A DNA stretch of 7,102 bases from NCBI GenBank assembly GCA_016867695.1, contig VGIY01000133.1, positions 1 to 7,102 of the forward strand, written 5' to 3'. The position numbers and the translations under genes were made by a program. A model generated the notes under the pieces. That model did not search any database, was not told where the DNA came from, and was given only the letters and a program-made list of their open reading frames with translations. Below, piece by piece: positions 1 to 5,571 of the stretch. Within the stretch, counting starts at the first letter, position 1. Every line of letters begins with the position of its first letter. The DNA is from Candidatus Eiseniibacteriota bacterium. GTDB lineage: Bacteria; Eisenbacteria; RBG-16-71-46; CAIMUX01; WJJG01.

Positions 1-42
1 GAGAACACCACCTGGGGCACGATCAAGAACCTGTTCAACTAG
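1..42 (+). CDS. 3' end of an upstream gene; probable secreted protein with TTWGxIK tail
   Basis: Only the last 13 codons are in the window, reading ENTTWGTIKNLFN and then TAG. The product cannot be named from so little. The frame is supported by its close match to the C-terminus of the next gene on the same strand, which ends QRTTWGAIKSLMR: TTWG, I and K sit at the same distance from the stop. A strong intrinsic terminator lies 24 bp after the stop, as expected for the end of a transcription unit. By analogy with the downstream paralogue, the missing part is probably an exported beta-sandwich protein. That is inference. Confidence 0.7.
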   Translation, partial: ENTTWGTIKNLFN

Positions 43-66
43 TCCGACTGGTTGAGACCAGGTCCA

Positions 67-101
67 AAGGAGCCCCGCTTCGGCGGGGCTCCTTCCTTTT
101 T
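67..101 (+). terminator. Intrinsic terminator with UUCG tetraloop
   Basis: A perfect 12-bp stem pairs 67-78 (AAGGAGCCCCGC) with 83-94. It is closed by C(TTCG)G, an exceptionally stable tetraloop, and followed by CC and five T residues (97-101). It lies just after the stop at 42 and would end transcription of that gene before the promoter at 198-227. Confidence 0.93.
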
Positions 102-376
102 GGCCGGGAAGCGCCTCCTCGGCCCGGGGGCGGCTCAAGCGAGCCCCCCCCATGCGCCATGGCTGTGACCGCCGCCCCGCCGACCGACTCGCCGTGATGG
201 ACAGGGCGCCCTTCGGGGGGCTAAGATCGTTGCGGTGCCGCGCCGGCCGAATCTCCCGGATCGAGGCGGCGAGCCCGGGGTAGGCGCCCCGGTTCGAGAA
301 GCGGCGGGAGCCGGACGGCGCGCGGCGCGATGCCTGGGCGGCCACCCGGGAAGCAGCTCGGCGGAGGGATGCAACC
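102..376. other. Intergenic leader region upstream of the 347-aa secreted protein gene
   Basis: I see no convincing gene here. The region holds the promoter-like pair at 198-227 and then a leader of about 140 nt. Within the leader, CCGGGG (275-280) can pair with CCCCGG (287-292). A short GGCTC/GAGCC inverted repeat (131-144) lies before the promoter. Neither hairpin has a T-tract, and I do not recognise a known riboswitch pattern. Confidence 0.5.
198..227 (+). promoter_or_regulatory. Candidate sigma70-type promoter for the gene at 377
   Basis: TGGACA (198-203, 5 of 6 to TTGACA) and TAAGAT (222-227, 4 of 6 to TATAAT) are separated by 18 bp. The transcript would start near 234 and leave a leader of about 140 nt. 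An AT-containing -10 element stands out in this GC-rich stretch. The assignment assumes a housekeeping sigma factor with a standard consensus. Confidence 0.5.
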
Positions 377-1420
377 ATGAAGCGGCTCTTCCTGGCCGGG
401 GCCCTCCTCGGCGTCGTCGCCTGCGCCCACGCCGCGATCCCGACGATCGATCCCGTCTTCCGTCCCGAGCCGAAGCCGCTCGGGCCGGCCTACGAGGACC
501 CCGTCGAGCGCGCCTCCGGGGACACGATCGAGGATCCGCTGGTCATCGGCTCCCTGCCCTTCACGGACTCCGGCACGACCTGCGGCTTCAGCCACGACTA
601 CGACGCGGTCTGCCCCTACGCGGACGCGACCGCGCCCGATGTCGTCTACCGCTACGACTGCGCCGCCGGCGAGACGGTGACGATCGATCTCTGCGCCTCG
701 TCCTACGACACCAAGGTCTACGTCTTCGAGGACGGGCCGGATCGGCTCATCGCCTGCAACGACGACTGGTGCGCCTACCAGTCGCTGCTCACCCAGGTGC
801 CCCTGGCCGCGGGATGCACGTACTACATCGTCGTCGACGGATTCGGCGCGAGTTGCGGCGAGTACGTCCTGGAAGTCTCCCGCTACACGGAGTGCACGGT
901 CGAGTGCCCGCCGGGCGCCCTGCCGGAGGGCGAGATCGACTGCTACGACGGCTACAAGGACATCTACAACAGCGGCTGCGCCTGCCTCCCCGACGGCTGC
1001 TTCCAGCTCCTGGAGCCCTCGTGCGACCCGATCGTCCTCTGCGGCACGACGGGCGTCTACCAGACGGGGCCGATGCTCTACCGCGACACCGACTGGTTCG
1101 AGATCCGGCTGTCCGCGCCGGCCCGCGTCTGCCTGGCGGGCGACGCCGAGATCCCCATGCACTTCGTCATCATCGACGGCCGCGACGGCTGCCAGGGCCT
1201 CTCGTTCGCCGTTTTCGCCGAGGTCGGCCCCTGCGCCCAGGTGAGCGACATCTGCCACGACTGCGAGCCGGGGACCTGGTGGCTGTGGGCCGGGCCGGTC
1301 GCCTGGGACCTGGGCTTCGCCTGCGGGTCGCGCTACCGGCTGGAGGTCGGCGGCTACGCCGGCGGCCCCTCCCCGGCGCAGCGCACGACCTGGGGCGCGA
1401 TCAAGAGCCTGATGCGCTAG
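377..1420 (+). CDS. Exported Cys-rich protein with two PPC-like beta-sandwich domains
   Basis: The 347-aa product starts at an ATG 8 nt after GGAGGG (363-368). Residues 1-19 form an export signal: MKR, a hydrophobic core, then AHA before AIP. VVAC at 13-16 also fits a lipobox, so type I secretion signal versus lipoprotein is unresolved. Residues about 48-170 resemble a PPC or jelly-roll domain (DTIEDPLVIGSLPF, then PDVVYRYDC, then YYIVVDGF and GEYVLEV). Residues about 172-220 are a Cys-rich linker with CPPGALPEGEIDCYDGY. A second sandwich follows at about 234-328, opening with RDTDWFEIRL. After the signal there are 22 Cys, which suits a disulfide-rich extracytoplasmic protein. The C-terminus QRTTWGAIKSLMR matches the tail of the preceding gene. 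PPC-type domains are usually adhesive or accessory modules of secreted proteins; no catalytic motif is visible. The exact role is unknown. Confidence 0.85.
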   Translation: MKRLFLAGALLGVVACAHAAIPTIDPVFRPEPKPLGPAYEDPVERASGDTIEDPLVIGSLPFTDSGTTCGFSHDYDAVCPYADATAPDVVYRYDCAAGETVTIDLCASSYDTKVYVFEDGPDRLIACNDDWCAYQSLLTQVPLAAGCTYYIVVDGFGASCGEYVLEVSRYTECTVECPPGALPEGEIDCYDGYKDIYNSGCACLPDGCFQLLEPSCDPIVLCGTTGVYQTGPMLYRDTDWFEIRLSAPARVCLAGDAEIPMHFVIIDGRDGCQGLSFAVFAEVGPCAQVSDICHDCEPGTWWLWAGPVAWDLGFACGSRYRLEVGGYAGGPSPAQRTTWGAIKSLMR

Positions 1421-1622
1421 CAGCGACAGGCACCCGGTCGGGCACCCTGGGGCCTGAGGGCGAGCAGCGCTTGGCCGCCCCAGAGGGCGCGCGGCGCCGG
1501 CGATGTCTGTCGCCAGCGGAGGCGGCACCGCCCGGGCGGCGGGATCGGTGGATCCGGGGCGAGCGCTCCTGGCGCTCCATGGGCAGCGCGGCGACCGCGC
1601 CCGCCCCGGGCCCTGATGGGCG
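1421..1622. other. Convergent intergenic gap
   Basis: This 202-bp gap separates the stops of the plus-strand secreted protein gene and the minus-strand tusA-like gene. It contains a perfect palindrome, CCGCCCGGGCGG (1528-1539), and a direct repeat of GGCACCC. There is no T-tract on either strand, so I do not call a terminator, and I see no credible gene. Confidence 0.4.
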
Positions 1623-1838
1623 TCAACGCCGGCGAGCGATCAGCCGGAATCCCCCCTCGAGCGGCTCCACGCGCGCGTCGCAGGCCAGGGAGCGCGCGGC
1701 GCGCAGCACGTTCTCGCGCGAGGTCGCGTTGTCCACGAGCACGGCCACCTCGTCGCCGGGCGCCAAACGCTGCATGGCCCGCCGGGCGCGCAGGACCGGC
1801 TCGGGGCAGGAGAGGCCGCGGGCATCGATCGTCTCCAT
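1623..1838 (-). CDS. TusA/SirA-family sulfur carrier protein, partner of YedE
   Basis: This is a 71-aa single-domain protein, close to the usual TusA length of 70-85 aa. It starts METIDARGLSCPEPVLRARR. The family signature CPxP is present as C11-P12-E13-P14, with Cys11 as the expected persulfide or selenosulfide carrier. The region DNATSRENVLRAA (36-48) and the ending GGFRLIARR fit a two-layer alpha/beta TusA fold. The ATG follows GAGGGAAGGATC. Only 12 nt separate it from the stop of yedE upstream, so the two are almost certainly co-transcribed. TusA-like proteins next to YeeE/YedE permeases are known partners: YeeD acts with the thiosulfate importer YeeE, and YedF pairs with YedE in selenium-linked loci. 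YedF normally has an added C-terminal domain that is absent here, so I give no gene symbol. Confidence 0.9.
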   Translation of the reverse strand: METIDARGLSCPEPVLRARRAMQRLAPGDEVAVLVDNATSRENVLRAARSLACDARVEPLEGGFRLIARRR

Positions 1839-1850
1839 GATCCTTCCCTC

Positions 1851-2963
1851 CTACTTCCAGCGCTCGCGCATGGCGAAGCCGATCGCCACGCAGGCGAGGA
1901 GCCCGAACACGACCGCCGCCTGACCGTTCGCGCCCACGCCTCCGACCACCAGCGCGCCCGCCTCGTCGATCCTGTCCGGGGACGCCGCCAGGCCGAAGTT
2001 GTGGGCGGCGGCGGCGCCGCCGAGCATGCCCAGCACGAAGACGCCCGCGTCGCCGTCCCCCTCTCCGCAGAGGAACAGCTGCCGGCCCGGGCAGCCGCCC
2101 GCCATCGCGAAGGCGAGCCCGGCCAGCGCCATGCCGAGGAAGTTCCAGAGCACCTGGCTGTGGGCGATGGGCATGGCGGCGAAGCCGACGTTCACCCGAC
2201 CCAGCGCCAGGTTGACGGCGAAGGCGACGGCGACGAGCGCCGCGACACCGCTCAGCAGGTGAGCGTCCCGGGCCATGAGCAGGTCGCGAATGGCGCCCAT
2301 CGTGCAGAAGCGCGTGCGCTGCGCCAGGAGCCCGACGACGAGCCCCGCGACCAGCGAGATCCCGAGCGCGGCGTGCAGCGAACCGGGACCCGCGGCGCTG
2401 GCGAGGATGAAGCCGGGCTTGAGGAGCGCGAAGAAGAGAACGAGCAGCGCCAGGCCGGGGAGAACCAGGCCGGCGGCCGCGCGCGTCGGCTGGCTCCGGC
2501 CCAGGCTGTAGCCCGAGCGCAGGAGGGCGACGCCGCCCGCGATCCCGGCCGCCAGCCCGGCCAGCCCGATGAGCGCCGTGAGGTCCCCGCCAGCGAGGCG
2601 CAGCAGCGCCCGCCAGGGGCAGCCCAGGAAGGCGAGCGCGCCGATCATGGCGAAGACGCCGAGCACGAAGCGGACGACCGGCGCCGATCCGCCGCGCGGG
2701 CGGAACTCGCGGAAGAGGAGCGCCGCCAGCAGCGCGCCCAGGACGAAGCCGGGGATCTCGGGCCGCAGGTACTGGACCGGCGCGGCGCGATGCAGGCCCA
2801 GCGCTCCGGCGATGTCCCGGGTGAAGCAGGCGACGCAGACACCCATGTTGGCAGGATTGCCGAGCTTCTGCAGCAGGGCGGCGGCGAGACCGATCAGTCC
2901 GCCGGCGAGTACGATCCCGCCCCGCGAAGCGAAGAAGCGTGTAAGACCCTCCCGTGCACTCAT
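1851..2963 (-). CDS. yedE: YeeE/YedE-family membrane transporter (YedE/FdhT type)
   Basis: The 370-aa product is an integral membrane protein with roughly nine or ten hydrophobic segments. Motifs in order are NMGVCVACFTRDIAGALGLH (39-58), QYLRPEIPG (64-72), LGCPWR (113-118), QRTRFCTMGAIRDLLM (215-230), WNFLGMALAGLAFAMAGGCP (273-292) and LCGEGDGDAGVFVLGM (298-313). These are hallmarks of the YeeE/YedE family (PF04143). The spaced Cys residues (43, 46, 115, 220, 291) correspond to those proposed to relay thiosulfate through the pore in YeeE. The whole chain recalls E. coli YedE, whose relatives are annotated as the selenium-metabolism protein YedE/FdhT. I start at the ATG at 2963 because an SD, AGGGAGGG, precedes it and YedE homology begins there; the frame stays open further upstream without similarity. 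The tusA-like gene follows after 12 nt. Substrate, thiosulfate or a selenium compound, is not decided by the sequence. Confidence 0.92.
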   Translation of the reverse strand: MSAREGLTRFFASRGGIVLAGGLIGLAAALLQKLGNPANMGVCVACFTRDIAGALGLHRAAPVQYLRPEIPGFVLGALLAALLFREFRPRGGSAPVVRFVLGVFAMIGALAFLGCPWRALLRLAGGDLTALIGLAGLAAGIAGGVALLRSGYSLGRSQPTRAAAGLVLPGLALLVLFFALLKPGFILASAAGPGSLHAALGISLVAGLVVGLLAQRTRFCTMGAIRDLLMARDAHLLSGVAALVAVAFAVNLALGRVNVGFAAMPIAHSQVLWNFLGMALAGLAFAMAGGCPGRQLFLCGEGDGDAGVFVLGMLGGAAAAHNFGLAASPDRIDEAGALVVGGVGANGQAAVVFGLLACVAIGFAMRERWK

Positions 2964-3321
2964 GCTGCCCTCCCTTGTCCGTGGACGACCGCCTCCCGGC
3001 GTGCGCGTCGCCCCGACGAAGACGCGCCGCCGGCGGACGCCGGCGGCGCGCGGGAGGGTCCCGACGAATGGAAGGGTCAGGGACCGCTCGCGGCGCGGAC
3101 CGGCGGATGCCGGCGAGCGCACGGGCGCCGCCCGGCGCCCGATCGCCCCCGTCAGGTCTTGTTCATGGCGAAGCGCATCTCCGCGAGGCCCTCTCGTCGT
3201 CTTGCGTCCGTCCGCGACGCGCCGCCAGCGCGGCGGCGCCCGATAGCGAGCGTGGCGAAGCCTAGCTTGTCGCCGGGCCGGCGTCATCCGCCGTCTTCGA
3301 TCCCCTCGAGGGCGGGCCGGC
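2964..3321. other. Intergenic region and 5' leader of yedE with GC-rich hairpins
   Basis: These 358 bp lie between the photolyase stop and the yedE start, both on the minus strand. I see no convincing gene and no clear -35/-10 pair. Three perfect inverted repeats are present: 3219-3239 (8-bp stem), 3122-3141 (8-bp stem, 4-nt loop) and 3023-3050 (12-bp stem, GGAC loop). None is followed by a T-run. The yedE promoter is presumably here, but I could not place it. Confidence 0.5.
3023..3050 (-). repeat. Strong inverted repeat in the yedE leader
   Basis: CGCGCCGCCGGC (3023-3034) pairs perfectly with 3039-3050 across a GGAC loop. It lies about 60 nt upstream of the yedE start on the minus strand. 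There is no T-tract, so a regulatory or purely compositional origin is more likely than a terminator. Confidence 0.6.
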
Positions 3322-5094
3322 TCAGGGCCGGCGGCGCCGGGATCGCCGGAGGCCTCTGCCCGCGTCCGGCGTCCGCCCCGGCGCCTCGGGCGCCTCCCGC
3401 TGGCGCCCGGCCCCGGCGTCCACTGCCTCCAGCGCCTCCAGCGCGCGCTCGCGCGCCTCGCCGTGATCGACGATGGGACGCGGATAGTCGCGCCCGAGCC
3501 GCACCCGGGCGGCGGCCAGGACCCCGGCCGGGGCTTCCCAGGGCGCGTGGATGTGCGCCGCCGGGATCGCCGCCAGCTCGGGCACGAAACGGCGGACGTA
3601 GTCGCCCCGCGGATCGAACCTGCGCCCCTGCAGCGACGGATTGAAGATGCGGAAGAAGGGCGCGGCGTCGGCTCCGCAGCCGGCGGTCCACTGCCAGCCG
3701 AGCGTGTTGTCGGCCAGGTCCGCGTCGGCCAGCGTCTCCCAGAACCAGCGGGCACCGACCTGCCAGGGGATGAGCAGGTCCTTGACCAGGAAGGAGGCGA
3801 CGATCAGGCGCGCCCGGTTGTGCATCCAGCCGGTACTCCGCAGCTCGGCCATGGCCGCGTCGACGACGGGGTATCCAGTGCGGCCCTCGCGCCAGGCGCG
3901 CTCGCGCCGGGGATCCGCGATCCAGGGGAAGGCCGCGAACTCCGGACGCAGCGGCTCTTCCGGCGTGTGGGGGAAGTGGTGGAGAAGGTGGTGGGCGAAC
4001 TCCCGCCAGCAGAGCTGGCGCAGGAAGGCGTCGATGCCGGAGAGGGCGTCCCCCCTGCCCGCCATCCCGATCCGCGCGCCGGCGGTACGTGCTCCGCGCT
4101 CGCGCGCGGTCCCGCCCGCACTGCCGCGCGCCGCAGACCCCTCCGGCGCCGCGAACTGGGCGGATCGCCCGGGCCGGGCGGATCGGGCGAGCCGCTCGGA
4201 TCGCGCGGGTCGAGCGGATCGGGCGGCCCGCTCGGATCGCTGGGGGCGGGCGGATCGGGCGGCCCTCTCGGTTCGGCCGGACCGGGCCGCCGCCCAGACC
4301 TGGTGCGGGCTGATCAGCCCGAAGTGCAGCGCCGCGCTCAGCCGGGATGTGCCCTCGAGGTCGAGGCGATCGCGCTCCTCGGCGTAGGCCGCCACGCGCC
4401 GCTCCAGGAAGCCGCGCAGGCGCCGCTGCGCCGATGGCTCGGTGAGATCGAGGCTCCCGGCGCCCGGCAGCGGTGGGACCCCCGCGGCGACCGGTCCCAG
4501 TTCCTCGATCGCCAGGCCTCGGGGCCATCGTCCGGGCGGCGCAACGCGGCGCGGGCACGCCAGCGGCGGCTCCGGATCGTGGCGGGCAAGCAGCTCGCGG
4601 TAGAAGGGCGTGAAGACCTTGTAGGGGCCGCCGGCGCGCGTGCGCAGCTCCTGGGGCTCGACCAGGAGCGTCCCCGGAAAGCCGCGCGCCTCGACGCCCT
4701 CGGAGCCCAGGATCCGCTCGACGCGCGCTTCCTGGGCCCGGGCCGCCGGCTCGTAGCGGCGGCTCCAGCAGACCGCCCCGGCGCGCGCCTCCCGCGCCAG
4801 ATCCAGAAGGGCCTCGCCGGCCGGTCCGCGGCGCAGCACGAGACGGGAGCCTCGGGCGAGCAGCTCTCGCTCGAGGCCCTCCAGGATGACCGCCAGGGCG
4901 GCCCGCGCAACGGCCCCCGGGGCCCAGGGGCCCTCCTCCTCGGGCGACCAGATGTAGACGGGGATGATCGGCCCGCCGCGCTCGACCGCCCAGGCCAGTG
5001 CCGGGTGATCGGACAGGCGCAGATCCTGGCGCAGCCAGACGACCGTCGCCTCCCGGCCGGCGGGACCGCGCCGGACGCTCTCCTTCTTCGCCAT
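3322..5094 (-). CDS. phr: Deoxyribodipyrimidine photolyase (class I type) with repeat-encoded insertion
   Basis: This 590-aa flavoprotein would repair UV-induced cyclobutane pyrimidine dimers using light. The N-terminal Rossmann-like antenna lobe begins ATVVWLRQDLRLSDHPAL (16-33). The FAD lobe contains WREFAHHLLHHFPHTPEEPL (363-382), TGYPVVDAAMAEL (406-418), TGWMHNRARLIVASFLVKDL (421-440) and DADLADNTLGWQW (457-469), then DAAPFFRIFNPSLQGRRFDP (476-495). Trp 423, 444 and 467 match the electron-transfer triad, and Trp363 the substrate-stacking Trp of E. coli PhrB. About 80 residues (272-350), rich in Arg, Ala and Ser, interrupt the chain between SPHQVWAAAR and DAFLRQL, where relatives have a short linker. 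The basic C-terminal tail (about 556-590) is also extra; the usual length is 450-500 aa. I chose ATG 5094; ATG 5106 (four codons upstream, nearer a G-run) is equally possible, and a GTG at 5223 is unlikely. A photolyase-type cryptochrome cannot be excluded. Confidence 0.93.
   Translation of the reverse strand: MAKKESVRRGPAGREATVVWLRQDLRLSDHPALAWAVERGGPIIPVYIWSPEEEGPWAPGAVARAALAVILEGLERELLARGSRLVLRRGPAGEALLDLAREARAGAVCWSRRYEPAARAQEARVERILGSEGVEARGFPGTLLVEPQELRTRAGGPYKVFTPFYRELLARHDPEPPLACPRRVAPPGRWPRGLAIEELGPVAAGVPPLPGAGSLDLTEPSAQRRLRGFLERRVAAYAEERDRLDLEGTSRLSAALHFGLISPHQVWAAARSGRTERAARSARPQRSERAARSARPARSERLARSARPGRSAQFAAPEGSAARGSAGGTARERGARTAGARIGMAGRGDALSGIDAFLRQLCWREFAHHLLHHFPHTPEEPLRPEFAAFPWIADPRRERAWREGRTGYPVVDAAMAELRSTGWMHNRARLIVASFLVKDLLIPWQVGARWFWETLADADLADNTLGWQWTAGCGADAAPFFRIFNPSLQGRRFDPRGDYVRRFVPELAAIPAAHIHAPWEAPAGVLAAARVRLGRDYPRPIVDHGEARERALEALEAVDAGAGRQREAPEAPGRTPDAGRGLRRSRRRRP
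4162..4279 (-). repeat. 18-bp in-frame tandem repeat within the photolyase gene
   Basis: On the plus strand GGATCG recurs at 4162, 4180, 4198, 4216, 4234 and 4252, with the variant GGTTCG at 4270: exactly 18 bp apart, seven times. Paired units form a 36-bp higher-order repeat. It encodes three 12-residue copies, RTERAARSARPQ, RSERAARSARPA and RSERLARSARPG (residues 274-309), then RSAQ. The period is a multiple of three, so copy-number change would keep the reading frame. Confidence 0.93.
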
Positions 5095-5268
5095 GCCGGC
5101 GGTCATCCTTCCCCCCGGGTTCCGCCGCCTCGCGTGCCGGGAGCGCGCCGGCCACTCGCCCGGCTCGTGGACATCCGTGCCCTGCGTGCGCTCGGCATCA
5201 GGCATCCGCTGACACCCGCCCACGGCTGCGCCTCGCCCGTCCCCGCTGCCCGCTCTCCGCCAGGGGTG

Positions 5269-5297
5269 AAGTTAGTGCAGGCGCTGGGCGGAATCAA
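5269..5297 (-). promoter_or_regulatory. Candidate promoter for the photolyase gene
   Basis: Read on the minus strand, TTGATT (5297-5292, 4 of 6 to TTGACA) is followed after 17 bp by TAACTT (5274-5269, 3 of 6 to TATAAT). Transcription would start near 5262, leaving a leader of about 160 nt before ATG 5094. The spacing is ideal and this is the AT-richest spot in the gap, but the -10 match is weak. Confidence 0.4.
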
Positions 5298-5359
5298 AGC
5301 CCGCGCGGGATCGCGCAGATCGGGGCGCAGACGCCCGGGTTCGGCGGCACACGGCAAGC

Positions 5360-5455
5360 GCGGGGCGGCCGGCAAGCCCCTGGCGGCGGGGGGCGGGCCG
5401 GCAAGCCCCTGGCGGCGAGGGGCGGCCGGCAAGCCCCTGGCGGCGCGGGGCGGCC
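5360..5455. repeat. Tandem 28/29-bp repeat, three copies, noncoding
   Basis: The 18-nt core GGCAAGCCCCTGGCGGCG occurs identically at 5371-5388, 5400-5417 and 5428-5445. The cores are separated by 10-11 nt of near-identical GGGGCGGCC-type sequence, giving periods of 29 and 28 bp. A degenerate fourth unit follows (GGCGTGCCCC from 5456). Each unit can form GGGGC/GCCCC and GCCG/CGGC pairings. The mixed period breaks any reading frame, so the block is noncoding. Confidence 0.9.
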
Positions 5456-5506
5456 GGCGTGCCCCGGTGGCCGGCGGCAACCGGCGGCGACCGCGCGCGC
5501 AAGCCG

Positions 5507-5535
5507 TTCCCGGGCGCGCCCAGGGGCGATAGAAT
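5507..5535 (+). promoter_or_regulatory. Candidate promoter for the lipoprotein gene
   Basis: TAGAAT (5530-5535, 5 of 6 to TATAAT) lies 17 bp after TTCCCG (5507-5512, 3 of 6 to TTGACA). Transcription would begin near 5542, about 30 nt before the GTG start and just before the ribosome binding site. Confidence 0.45.
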
Positions 5536-5556
5536 GGCCTCGCCGCGCCGTGCGGC

Positions 5557-5566
5557 AGGAGGGAGG
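5557..5566 (+). promoter_or_regulatory. Strong ribosome binding site that fixes a GTG start
   Basis: AGGAGGGAGG ends 5 nt before the GTG at 5572. It decides the start in favour of GTG over the ATG at 5626, which would leave too short a signal peptide. Confidence 0.85.
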
Positions 5567-5571
5567 CGCGC

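Larger units (their letters stand above)
5095..5571. other. Divergent intergenic region between photolyase and lipoprotein genes
   Basis: These 477 bp separate two divergently transcribed genes. They hold a candidate minus-strand promoter (5269-5297), a tandem repeat block (5360-5455) and a candidate plus-strand promoter (5507-5535). Frames open across the region are short extensions of shadow frames with no recognisable similarity. Confidence 0.6.

Noticed and set aside
271..292. Riboswitch in the leader of the gene at 377
   Set aside because: Only a 6-bp hairpin is visible and I could not match the conserved bases of a known riboswitch class.
221..1528. Long minus-strand open frame opposite the secreted protein gene
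   Set aside because: It is rich in Arg, Ala, Val and Asp with no recognisable domain, and lies antisense to a gene with a clear SD, signal peptide and domain pattern. High GC removes stop codons from shadow frames.
1528..1539. Palindrome CCGCCCGGGCGG as a bidirectional terminator between convergent genes
   Set aside because: The stem is short with no usable loop and there is no T-tract on either side.
3152..3178. Eight-codon minus-strand frame MRFAMNKT in the yedE leader as a leader peptide
   Set aside because: The spacing to a possible SD is poor, the peptide is not enriched in a regulatory amino acid, and the flanking hairpins do not form clear alternative terminator/antiterminator structures.
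3284..5155. Second minus-strand frame overlapping the photolyase
   Set aside because: It overlaps the photolyase almost completely in another frame and has shadow-like composition. No photolyase motif moves into it, so there is no sign of a frameshift.
3322..5223. Longer photolyase start at GTG 5223
   Set aside because: The 43 added residues show no photolyase similarity, and the conserved N-terminal strand begins about 15 residues after ATG 5094.
5360..5455. CRISPR-like array from the 28/29-bp repeats
   Set aside because: The segments between cores are nearly identical 10-11 nt tracts, not unique spacers of 25-45 nt, and no cas gene is present.
2001..5532. Long plus-strand open frames across yedE and photolyase
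   Set aside because: Their products are low-complexity Arg/Gly/Pro/Ala chains, antisense to genes with unmistakable family motifs.
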